Shown piece after piece: positions 33,721 to 45,500 of a DNA stretch of 64,000 nt. The stretch covers positions 2,179,565 through 2,243,564 of the forward strand of contig JACTAT010000026.1 in assembly GCA_014526335.1 (NCBI GenBank), written 5' to 3'. The notes below the pieces were generated by a model. The model was not told where the DNA came from. It ran no database searches and was given only the letters and a program-made list of their open reading frames with translations. The stretch is from Chrysaora quinquecirrha (taxonomy: Eukaryota; Cnidaria; Scyphozoa; Semaeostomeae; Pelagiidae). Position 1 is the stretch's first letter. The number at the start of each line of letters is the position of its first letter. The translations under genes and the position numbers were made by a program.

Positions 33721-35797
33721 GTATTGCAGCAAGTCTAACATTCCACTGGTTGACTCGTGTATGTAGCAAGTCTAACATACCCAAAGGCAACTGCATAGAA
33801 ATTTAAAAGCACCATGACGACATGAAGATGACAACAACAACCGCACAGATGGCGACGGAGGAGAAAAACTCTGATAGTCTTTCTAACTTTTAAGCAGCAG
33901 AGAAAAATGAGAAAAATTGCTCTAACCTTGTTTTGTTTGTCTTGACTATGCCACTGGAAACCTCATGTTAGTTGATCTTTTCCCTAACTTTTCCTGAAAT
34001 GCTCCAAAGCATCAATTGGCCTATCATAAAACAAAAAAAAAGCTAAGAAAAGGGCATTTCTGATTTCATGAGAAAGTTTTAACCCCAAGGAGGGAAAAAC
34101 TGTAGAAGCTTCTGCGGGGCATTTTGAAATACGAAGGAGCCTGCTAGTCCTAATCCTCGTTTACGCAATAGCTAAAAAGCTGAGATTGACTAACGCTTCA
34201 GGATTATAGTGCGTCATGGAAAATAAATCCAAATAAAACAGCAGACTAAGAATTCCTTAAATTCGCGGCTAAAGATATTAGCATGACGAATATATGACTC
34301 AAGACCCGCGTTATCAAAAGAGATTGCTACATCCCTTGCTCCTTTGGCCCTGAAAATCCTACTGCTTTCTCAAAAACGTCGTATAAGGCAACCATAATAA
34401 AACAAGCACCTGTAGACACCCGTGGGGCCAAAGATATTGTCCGTTGTAGAGAGGTGTCCAGTGTCCACCGTAAGGAGGTTGTCTTCACAAAGAGATGAAC
34501 GAGGGAAGAAATAATTATCAGTGTTAGAGGCTGTCCGTTCTTTCGAGATGTCTAACTCCATTAACTGAGATTCCAACGTCCGCGCAGACCGCAGACCGCT
34601 CACCCATACACCTTAGGGCCTCGTTCTCAAAAGATTTAAAAGTAGCGCCAAAGAAGCATTTCGACTTCAGATTCGAATTCAGCACCTTCATTTCAGGGTT
34701 GAGGCAAATTTTTACGCTTCTAGTCCTTATGATGTTAATTTTACAGCGAATAAAACTTTGAAAACTTATATGGGAAATGACCGAGGGTATAAAATTTTCA
34801 CGGTCAAATCCTTTTAAGTTTTTCAACTTTTCGTCGCTAAAATCAACACTGTACGGGCGGGCTATAAGCAAGAAAACTCAAACACTAAAGTTGAAGTGCT
34901 TCATCTGAAAATAGTGATATGAATCTGGCGTCAAAATTCTTGTATGAAGAAATGTTCGTAAATTTTGAAAACGAGGCTCGAAGTTGAAAAGGCGTGTAAA
35001 GGCGTATTCGGGGTATCTGCAATTGCAGCAGTACAGTAAGGCAAATCACAATTCCACGCCATCAGGACTAGGATGTCTCCCTGGATACAATAGTTTCCTT
35101 CTTGCATATTACAACGAAAAGAAAAGTTCTGCAGACATTGATATTGCTATAACGTAAAATCGGTTACTTCATCATCATTAAAAGAAGTCGAACAAGAAAC
35201 AACTGACTTTTTAAGGGAAGCTTATTTAAACGAAAACCATAGCCTAAAATGTACAGGTTCTTTCGTAATATCCTGTAAACGATTTCCTAGACTTTATATG
35301 ACACAATGGGGGCCCGGTTTTCTTCAGTTTTCTTCGCAATAGCAAAGTAAATAGACATTTTTGTGTTTATTTACTTAGCTACACATAGTAGGCATTTTGA
35401 GTGAGTCTCTGGGTTATTCTTCATTCATATACACAAGAGGAATAGCGAGCGGCATATGAGCGAACTCTTAAAAACAAGTTGAGTTCCGTCAAGTGAAATT
35501 ACACGATCTTGACAGGATTTCAAAGTATTTAATGTGAATGTAACTCGTTATTCTTTGCGATAAACGTTTTCTTTGCCTTTTCAAATGATACTATATCCGT
35601 TATCAAACTGCTCTCTAGGATGTCTTTATCGTCAGAACAATAACAAAACAATGAGAACAATGCGTATTTTCTTAACGTGAGAACAATTACAAAGGACAAC
35701 ACTTGGAAAGCTATTTGTCAAAATAGTGTTGACATATAAATTATCTACTTCTGACCTTGCTTATTTTTTGAATGGCATTTTTGATAATTTTGATCCT

Positions 35798-36282
35798 GAT
35801 TTTATGCTGATAAATGTACTCGAGTTGTTAGTCAAAGCCTCACGCCCCATAATCCGCTATGTTATTTTCAGTAATCTAAGCAATTTAGCAAGTTCTTCAA
35901 ATAATCCAATCTCATTAGTGTCAGGTGTTACCCCCGTGCTAACAGACAATCGAACCAGAAATACTGACCGCTCTTTACGGACGGACTTAGAAGTGCTAAG
36001 ATTGATTGACGTCCAAAGCCGGGTGTTTATCGAATGCAGCTCCTCCTACACATTATACAGGCGTAATTCAAAACTGCGCGCACACGATCATACGCTTAGA
36101 ATTGAAAGAAAGCTCTGTACCGTGCGTGAATGATTTTCAAGCAGTCACATCGTAGCGAAAAAGTGAATCTACGAAGAGAGAATCACTGGAAAGAATTGAA
36201 CAGCAAAAATTAAAAGAAAATTTGCGAGTTTTATTTGGTTTTCAAACTGTTTTTATTCGTGGAACAAGTATCTTCTATAAAT
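35798..36282 (+). promoter_or_regulatory. Upstream region of the astacin-kringle gene
   Basis: Unique sequence between the end of the segmental duplication and the start codon. An open frame at 35726-36133 crosses the duplication boundary, so it is unlikely to be coding. The last 100 bases are AT-rich with TCTATAAATATG abutting the ATG. No core promoter element can be fixed without a transcription start. Confidence 0.35.
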
Positions 36283-36514
36283 ATGTTATCTGTGAAAATT
36301 TTCACGTTATTTTTCTTCGTTTTTCACTGGAAATATTCTACATGCCTACCCGTTTCTGGTAGTGGCAGCTCGGGTTATCTTACTAAACAGGTAACAATAA
36401 AAGCTGGAACTGAAATAATGACAACTAAGAAACCAAATTTGACATACGAAGATTTACCTGAGGATGGAAGCCGAGATGAAGAGTTTGAAAAAATGCAAGG
36501 CGAGAAACTTCAAG
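36283..36514 (+). CDS. Astacin-kringle exon 1: signal peptide and start of prodomain
   Basis: Starts at the first ATG of the frame. MLSVKIFTLFFFVFHW is a hydrophobic signal core, followed by a low-complexity acidic prodomain (NLTY glycosylation site, EDLPEDGSRDEEFEK). The donor is CAAG|GTACTT, phase 1. A frame extension upstream has no earlier ATG. Confidence 0.8.
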
Positions 36515-39500
36515 GTACTTGACAAATTTAATCTATTATTTTCATTTTATCTCAAATAATTCTTTTGTTATACTGCATGAGTTTTTAAAAGAAAAATGAA
36601 TGGACAACTTACGAAGCCAAACATTGCTAGCGAGTTTTTCTATAGAGAAATGTCAATTGCACAGTGTCCTCTATCAATCAAACAAAATTCTGTTCTACAT
36701 TGGTTTCTTTCCTGCAGTACATTGGTTTCTTTACAGCACTGCATTGGTCTTTTCCTGCACTGCATTGGTTTCTTTTGCTTTGCATTGTTTTCCACCGATT
36801 TTCTTTCTGATTGTACGATATTTTTCGTTTTCGTGATTAAAAATGTCCTGTTTTTAGATTAGTAAATAGAAAAAACAAGCAAAAATGGGCCATCGGAGTT
36901 GATTACATAACCCTTTCGATGTGTCACCTTTTTCTAATCAAAATTTCAACATTGTTTACTATAAATAATTTTAGTTTTTGAAGTGGAAAGCAGTTGTGCT
37001 AAATTTCTTTATTTCTTTGACTGAAGGGTGCAAAGCTTTTACCTTTCTAAACTTTGTATTGTAAGTGATCGTCAAAATGCGAAGTGTACTTTCCGCAGAT
37101 TTATAAGTCCCTATTGCTTTCCTTGCTTTCTCGTTCAAGTAGCCCACAGTTTTCATTTATCTCAAAATATCCGTCAAGATAACACGAAAATCAAATTCCA
37201 AAGCAGCTAATCCACACTTCCTATGTTTTACAAATGCGTACTAGCCATTTGTCAATATGAGAAATTGAAATATGAACAAGGGCACACATCTCAATCGAGA
37301 TAACCTTATAAACAGTCTCTGTTCATATTAATGATTATAAGCTGTACATATATAATGAATAGCATACGATAACAACAACTGATATACCAAAAATACATGA
37401 ATCTTAAATATTTTATGTATATGGAAAATTCACAGTGGAATTTAGTGATTATCATTGCCAATATCAACGACTGCATTGCATGCCAATTTGATTGTTTTAA
37501 CGAACATTTAACGTTTCATACGTTCACGTAAAACTTTTTCACATCGGATAGCTAAAGTAATTAATTCTTAAATCACCACGAATTCCTCATGTTATCACGT
37601 AGTAATGGTTTTCTTCGTCTCTTTATTTGCTAATTCATTCATTCGGAGTTTACACATGATTTCTAATCAACCCCTTTTTATCCCAGAACCATCACAGGCG
37701 TAATCACCGAAATCGCATGGGTTAATCAGAAATTAATCCAAGCAATCAACCTTCTAAATCCCCTTTACGATTTCTCGAAGTAGATCTTGGAGCATGATTT
37801 TTTACACCGTCGCTTCCCCTCAACGTACACTTTCAAAGGAGTGACATACCCCTCCCTCGAAATCATCATACCATTTGATAACACACATCAGAGATCAGAC
37901 TTCTGAGATATTTCAAGAAATGCAAGAAATATTCTCTTTCTGAGTGCTTCCTGATTTAAACCATACTTCTAAACGCTCTTCTATATTCCTTTTTAGCTGC
38001 AACGCGAGAGCACCTTGACAACGCCGAGTATTTTGAAGGGGACATTAAACTCGACCCCATTACTAAACTTTACATAGAAGTCGACAGAAATCTACCTCCA
38101 CGAAGGAAGCGAGCAGTCATCAGAAACAGAAACCACCTATGGATAAACAGGACAGTACCCTACACGATCGATCGAAAATTGCGTGAGTAAAATTTCATTT
38201 ATTTCATTCTTCGTACAGAACTCAGCAATGCCTTTGTTTTTATGATCAAATAATCGCAAATCAAAGCCCACTCCCTTAAAATCTTTTTAAAAATAATAAA
38301 ATTCAGTCAGCGATTTTCTGAAGACGCAACTGTGCTCGTAGCATGATTTTTCCAACCTAAATTGAAGTTCCTAAGCTTTACCCACCTATAACATACAAAA
38401 GCCTGAAAAGATAGCTTAAAATTTGCAATAACTCTTTAGTTATATTTAATTAAGTTTCAAGTGCATCCCGTCGACTTCAGTCGTTAACTAGAGTCTTATT
38501 TCGGCCTATCCTTGTTTTCTTCGACTGAAACTTTGATTTTAAATCGGGCCTGCGAGCAATTGATGATCTAGCTCTTTTCGCATATAGCATATTTCTAACG
38601 CGAAGTGTTGTACGGGGAGATCATGAAAATCGTGCCGAAATTCTATCGAGTGTTTTTGTTTTTGCCGGCGAATAAATGCGAACCAATTTCCGCATCATTT
38701 TGCATATCGCGGAATAATTTGAGCAAAATATTTCTTATGATTGCAATGTAAATTTAAATCAAGTGGTTAATTTTTGCCTAGTAGTTTTGATAATCGTTGA
38801 AAACTTGCACGAGATAGTCTTATTCATCCTTCGTTAGTGATCATTTTACGTGATAATTTTCATAAATTGTACCGAGTTAGGTTAATGAGTTGAGGAAACT
38901 AGTCTTTAAGTTATTTAAAAGAGAAACTCTAATAAGATAATCCTAAAAAAATTGTAAACACTTATTAGTATTTCAATAGTATAAAACTTCAAAATTGCTG
39001 AAAAAGCGGAAACATTTTGTAACATACGCTAAAAGCTTTTACACACAAACTGCAATACTTTTACCTTGCTCAAAAATGTTTCCGCTGTTTGTCATTAATT
39101 ATAGTCAAAAATGTTGATTTTATAGAACAGAGGATCGAATCCGAACCCTTACCCTAACCCCCAGCCCCAACTCTAATGCTATAGGCCAAACCCTATCCCG
39201 AAATCAACATAGTTCCTTACTCTTATAGTACAGTCGCTATAAACTCGGTCCACACCCAAATTTTTTCGCTAGATCATGGTCCTAAACCTTGCCCCTTACT
39301 TGAAATGTGGTACGTTGCACACCAAGTACTTAATTCTTTGTAACTGCTGAATAACAAAGGATACAAATACTTTGACGCAAAAAAAACGAACAGCGACAAA
39401 CAGAAACCTATTTGCAACCTAGCATCTTTGATTATAATGTGCTACTAGAATTTAATCCAGCACTGCCTCTCGTTTGCTGCAATGCATAAAATTACAGGTA

Positions 39501-42500
39501 TATCGTGGTTAATCTCAAAAATTCGACCAAAAAATTTATTTTTTTACACTGGGCCTAAGTTTAAGTTTGACACTCTCGTGAAATCGTACAGGAGTACGCG
39601 AATCTCAGTTTCCGCTAAAAATATTTAGACCAATCACAACAGCAATTCGCCAAACTGACTAGTTTGAGCCTATGGTCTGAGTAGCAGTCTGGCAACAACA
39701 ACAGCAACTGAAGATGGTAGCTGCGATAACTGGTAGAGGCCAACACTAAAATTAGATCGCTCAAACTGGGACTCATAAAAGATTAGCTTAAACTGGTCAG
39801 CTTGCCCGGGAAATTCCGGGCACCATTCAGAGAGCAGCTTGTTGAGATGCCGTATTCTGATTGGCTCATTCAGCTATTTCGATCTTCCACGTGAAAGTTT
39901 CTGTTTATTTTTCTGAAAATTTTTCTGAACTTGTTGTAGCGGGGTGTTAGGGTGGCGAAGGAGCGGAAACATACGACTCAAGCAATAAGTCTAGATAACT
40001 GGGACTCATCTAATTCTAGATAACTGGGACTCATCTAATGAGCCTTGTTGAGAACGAGGCTGGAGAAACATGGCAGCAGCCTCCCCGGCTTTAAGTCATG
40101 TGCACGTCAAAACTTGTAAAAGGCCTATTGGAGAAGTAAAGGAATCGTACAGAACGAAGCTGGGTAACGGGATCCTTTTATCTGCTTTTAAGTGTGCTTT
40201 CTCGTGAAGTTTTCGTCTTAGATTTATGGGCTAGGATAAATCACAATAGAGGAGATCATAGTGCGTCTTAGGAGGAGGGCGATTCGTGCAACGAGCGGTT
40301 CTTCTGACTTTCGGAAAAACACTTTTAATAAAAGTTAATGTTTTGGTTTTTTAAGATACGGAATCCACAGATCTAAATCTATTTAGCTGTAATGCTTTCC
40401 TATTCGAGTGATAGTTGTAAAGACATAGATAATCTCTATGAAAAACAAGAATTTACAATTTATACTGTCAAGATGAAATTGGAAATGCCATTACACGCTG
40501 ATTAAAAGGCCTATTCTTGATCTGACAAAAGCGGGTTTTTTGCAATGACATCAACTAGATATTCAAATAAAATAGAGAAATATGCCTACCACATCTTCCG
40601 CTTGATTCTTAAGAACACACAACACATCAAAGTCGTAGTTTTCCGTCCATCATGACAAATCCATTATCCCATTACAATTAGGGGCAAGCACGTTCATCAA
40701 AACTATGCTATTATTCTAGAAAGGTTCAACTACTAGCAGCTAGCTACTATAGTATAGCAAGGCTTTCGAGTGGAGCATAGTGTTTTGCGAGTACGTTACT
40801 ACTCATGGAACCCAGTATCTAGGCCGTTACTTTGACTGTACATTACATCGCGTGTAAGGCCCTGGTAAAATTATCAAATATTGTTTGTGAAACATTTGAG
40901 TTTAGTGATACGGAGCACGTCACTTCAGCTACATGGAGCCACAGTAGCTAAGCAGTTACTTTGATTGTACATCACGTCACATGTAAGGCCCTGGTAAAAC
41001 GGTCAAACCTTGTTTGTCAAACATTTGAGATTAGCTTCACAAGTGCAATGTTTGACTGTTTCACCACGTCACAAACATTGTTCGAGAGACAGAATTGCTC
41101 AGTTGTGGTTTTGAGTTGCTCCCAAACAAATTCTGCTTCACATGAGCAAAAATGTTTGACGAGTAATGTTTCGCGACCTGGCCTAATGTTCAAACTATTT
41201 GTTCAACAAGTGAATTTCAGACGTTTGACAAGCTATATCTTATCGTTTGGCAAGGGTCTAAGACAGATAATTTATACGAGTTTTCCTCAAAACTGATACC
41301 AGAGTGCAGGTTACACATTAATGTTGTGACGGCCTATATCTAGTGAAATTGTCCTAGACTTATGTCTCCACTACATGTAAACAGCAACGGAAACTTCTAA
41401 CAACAACAACAACCGTTTACGTTCTTAGCTGAATTGGATGGCCTAATGTTTGTCAGCTTAGAGTTGTTTTAACGATCAATGCATCGGCATTAGAATAAGG
41501 AGCTGACACTACGACAGGTGAAATACTGTATCTACTTCAGGTGCAATACTGTATATCTACTCGAAAAAGGTTGCTATGCGTTGCTATGGGACATTTACCC
41601 AGCAGCCATTGCGTGAAGTAGTATTTCTCATCTTTCCTTAATTGTCTATTGGAATGAAGAGAAGAATTGGAAACAGGCCTATCTGCTTGTAGATGTAAAT
41701 GCAATAAGAAGCACCCTTTAGGACCCAGTAGTTGCTTTGGGACTTTAGGATAAGAACACAGGGTAAAATGCGTGTGGAGGTCTGGTGACGAGTGTAAGCC
41801 TTCAGCATTAGACAGCTTGCTGCAGTGCGTCTGTTTCGCTTTCCAAAAGCTATCGTGCAATTTTATCGGTCCGTTCACAAAGCTCCATAAATCACATATC
41901 AACGCTCCAAAACATTCCTAAAATTTTCCTTCAAGCCTCATGGGCTTGGCCAGCCTTCTATGCAAGCTGAAAATTCACAGCGATTGCGATTACTTTGCGT
42001 GGCGAATAGTAGAGATACAGATCAAACCTCGGATCAAAAGACTATAAAAAATCGATGTTATTAATAGCCACATAGGAGGCTCAATGTGTAATGTGCCTTG
42101 GATGTGATTTATGTCTTGAGTTTATTTGTGAAATGCACTGTTAAATCAATCGTAGAGCCCAGCTTTTACGGCCGCCCACTGCATTCTCTCAACGAGTTTA
42201 ATCTCATCAATGATTGTAAATGCTTTTTTTGTCGATAATAAAATTCAGTTTGGGTCTTGTTTATCACGATATCTAGATCGCTTCAGGAAATTAAATTTCC
42301 TCCTAAATGCCCAAGATGCTGTACTGCCTCACCATCTCGCTGTCTTGCTATAGGAGGGGTAGGTACAGCATTTGTCGTAAACAAAACTATACCCAGGAAT
42401 TATACCCATACCTATAAAAACTGATGTTTTTACATTGCTTCCAATAACTGCACCACAACCTGTATATCTAGCGCAAAAACAAATACAGTGGGGTAGGTAA

Positions 42501-45500
42501 AGGGAATTCGAGGGGGTTATATCACATTAAACTCTTCAACAGGAAAACGACGGTTCACTCCTAACACCGGTTATGCAAGCTTGTATAAGCAAATTGAGAT
42601 TTTCCAGAATTTTCGCTAATAAATTCCTATTCAAACCAAAGCGAAAGAAAAGAAGTTTTAGGGTTGAGACTAATCACTAGTAAATTAGCTATAGGACTAT
42701 GTAGTATAGTTAAACGATTTTGCCCGATTTTTCTGAAAAGTGAGAGCTCTTCATTTGAAAAGATTATAGTGCTCCAGAGATATTTTGAGATATGGTAAAA
42801 TACCATAGGTACTACAGCGAGGAAAGGACCAGCTTTGCTATTGCCCAGCCTAATGTGGTACTAAAGCTTATGCTAATGCTAAAAGCTCAACCGAAATGGC
42901 TTGTAAGTCGGTTATGCAGCACGTATGGAAAAAGACCCTTGCTAAATTGGTTTGCCTTGTATTTCAAACATTATAGCAAGTCTATTCCAGCCTCCATGCA
43001 GCCTCTACTGAGATTGCGGAGAAGAAATGTGGAGGAGAAAAGAGCCAAAGTTCCCGGTTAGCCCCATCCCTGGTTGTGAGTGAATTTCAAAGGCTGTGTG
43101 AGCTCACTTGCAACGCGAATGGTGACTCTTACACGAAGTAAACTGACTGGTTATATCCGCATTTGCGAGGACAAGAATAGATCGACGTGGATCTTCGTTG
43201 ACTTTCCTCTGAATTATTCTAAGTCGATAATCGCTGCTGTTATCTGATGTTATTTGCTTAGTTGAGTACTCATAGTATTTAAAATCCATTTCTACTTTAG
43301 CTTCCTCCGCTAAATACCTAATCTCGCGTCAATCACAGCCGACCCATTCAGCCAGTTCTTTTCAATGGTCAAAACGTGACATCGCGATTGCTCACGGACA
43401 GCACACGACGTTGTCGCAAACAACGCCGGAACGGAGCAAATAGGCCTTCGGCTGCCTCGAAACACACCATAACGGAAAAAGGCCTTAAGGTACCTCGAAC
43501 CATCCCGTAGGCGGAGAAAATGGGCATCCCGTTGCCTCTAAACACGCCGTAACGGAGCAAGTAGGCCCTCGTTGCCTCGAAACACAACAATACTGAGAAA
43601 ATGGGCCTTCCGTTGCCTGAACACAAGCCGTAAAAGAGCTACTTGAGCTTTACTGTCTAGAAGTACGGTGTTTCGACACTTATATGCCTTTGTTGCGTCG
43701 AAACACGACATTGGAGAGCTAGCAGACCTTCTTTGCATCGAAACACCCCGTAACGGAGCAAATAGGCCTTCCCTTGGCTCGGAACCCGCTGTTGCAAGCG
43801 ATCTTCAACCCTGTTATCTTGTTTAGGCCAACCTTTAATTTCTAAATTTGCTAATTGTGTTAAATATTATATATTTTCCTCAGCTGCAAGGACGAAGTTC
43901 TTCATTCGACAAGCGATTCGACACTGGAAAGGCAAAACATGTTTAAGATTCCGCCGAAGACGGCCAACGGATCAAGACTTCATTCACTTTTACGACGACG
44001 GCGAAGCGTAAGTGTTATTTACGATTATATGCAATCACCGCGCGACAACTTGCTATGTAGCCTCCTCTTTAAAGACTATGGTGAAGCATTAGCAATTCTC
44101 TAACGTTTTCACGCGATAATCTGTTCCTTGGCCACTACCTACTCTAACTCTATCGAAGATGGAGAAGCATGAGGGCTATTAACGATTTCATGAATTCTCC
44201 GCGCGATAGCTTGCTTCGTAAATTCCACTTTGAAGACTATTGTAAACTATGAGGGGTTTTATCGCGTGATAACCTGCTCCGTAGCCCCTAACTTTGCGAA
44301 GATGGCGAAGCGAGAGGGCAATGAAGATATCCGCGCGATATCTTGCGCGTTAGAGGTTTCCCAGTCATAGAAAGTTATTTGAGTAAACATGTTTGCTGAT
44401 GTGTTTGATTAAGAAGGCTTCAGTGTACACAGTTAGTGATCAGAAAGTACATAGGCTTACTTTAAAGGCTTTGAACGTACAAATCATTCAGGATCCAGCT
44501 AACAATGCTTTGAAAACATTGCATTAGGCTATTTAGGTTTTACTTCGTTCCATCTTATCTTTCTTTCACAGCAACAACGTTTGTTTTTGTTTTCTATGTC
44601 GGCATCATATGTATCTTACGATGTACAACCTTCCTTCCCTAACAGTTTGTGAATGGATTACATACTATCAACAAACAGGGGGGGAGGTGTACAATGTAGA
44701 TTGTAGATGTAGCAATATTTAGTCCCAGTCAATGGCGTAGACAGACATAGACTCACGATGCGAGTCTCTAGTTTACGCTCCCCTTATTTTGATTTGTCAC
44801 TCCACACTGAGCGATTGCAAAAACAACAACAACAACATCGAGCGAAGTGGTGGAACTTATGTAGTGAGTCTAAGACAGACATCCAACATTGGAGGGGCAA
44901 AAGGGTGTGGTCAAAGAAAATTAGGGCGTGGTTTTAAGAAAAACAACAAAGTTGTTCTCAATGACATTTTCACATCACATTTAGCCTACATAAAAGCTTA
45001 ACTTTGCGATGATTTGGGGTGGTCGCCCCCGAACCCACTTGGCTATGCCAATGGTCCTAGTCAGTACTGGAACAAGTTTTCACGTTTTAGCGTTTGACCC
45101 TCTAAAAGCGTGCAGAGAGATAGGAACCGAGGAGGCTAGGGGATATGCCCCTTTTCCTAACGCGAATGAAAAAAGTTCCTTTCTCAGGATTTAACTTTCC
45201 CTTCTTTGAAACATAAGCACCCTTTTCTTCAAACTTAAGTCCACTTACTGAAGTCCATTTTTCAGCCGTTTTTCAGCCTGCTGTGAGGTGCTTTTTACAC
45301 ACTTTTTGCTCGATTGGAAATGCACTTACTAAAAAGAGTATGGAGTCTTATCCAAGTGCTCCCTTTTTGTTGCCCCCACCCGACTTTAAGGGATGTCCGC
45401 CCCTGAAATGGTGTGCTTTCCATGAATATACCTATCGAGGGGGTTGCGCTAAACAGTAGAGTTCATACAGATGTGTACGAGATTTCTAAGACGGGGGTTT

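Larger units (their letters stand above)
31592..35797. repeat. Tandem segmental duplication, copy 2
   Basis: Counterpart of 26641-30645. The last 700 bases (35050-35797) match 29880-30640 closely by eye. Homology ends at TTTATGCTGAT (35797), where copy 2 continues into unique sequence leading to the protease gene; this shows that copy 2 holds the original right boundary. It has gained three insertions not in copy 1: 31814-32229, 33111-33500 and probably the AAC repeat at about 33600. Confidence 0.9.
38183..43883 (+). other. Intron 2 (5.7 kb) of the astacin-kringle gene
   Basis: Apart from the elements listed separately (TIR element at 40980-41262, minisatellite at 43415-43790), it holds a short direct repeat (TCTAGATAACTGGGACTCAT at about 39990 and 40014) and an AACAACAACAGC patch at 39693. 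No independent gene was recognised inside it. Confidence 0.6.

Noticed and set aside
35726..36133. 135-codon open frame upstream of the protease
   Set aside because: It crosses the end of the segmental duplication, has no recognisable domain and is not open in copy 1.
44727..45410. Possible hAT element with CAATGGCG and CGCCCCTG ends
   Set aside because: Ends pair poorly and flanking 8-mers (GTCCCAGT, AAATGGTG) do not match, so no target duplication supports it.
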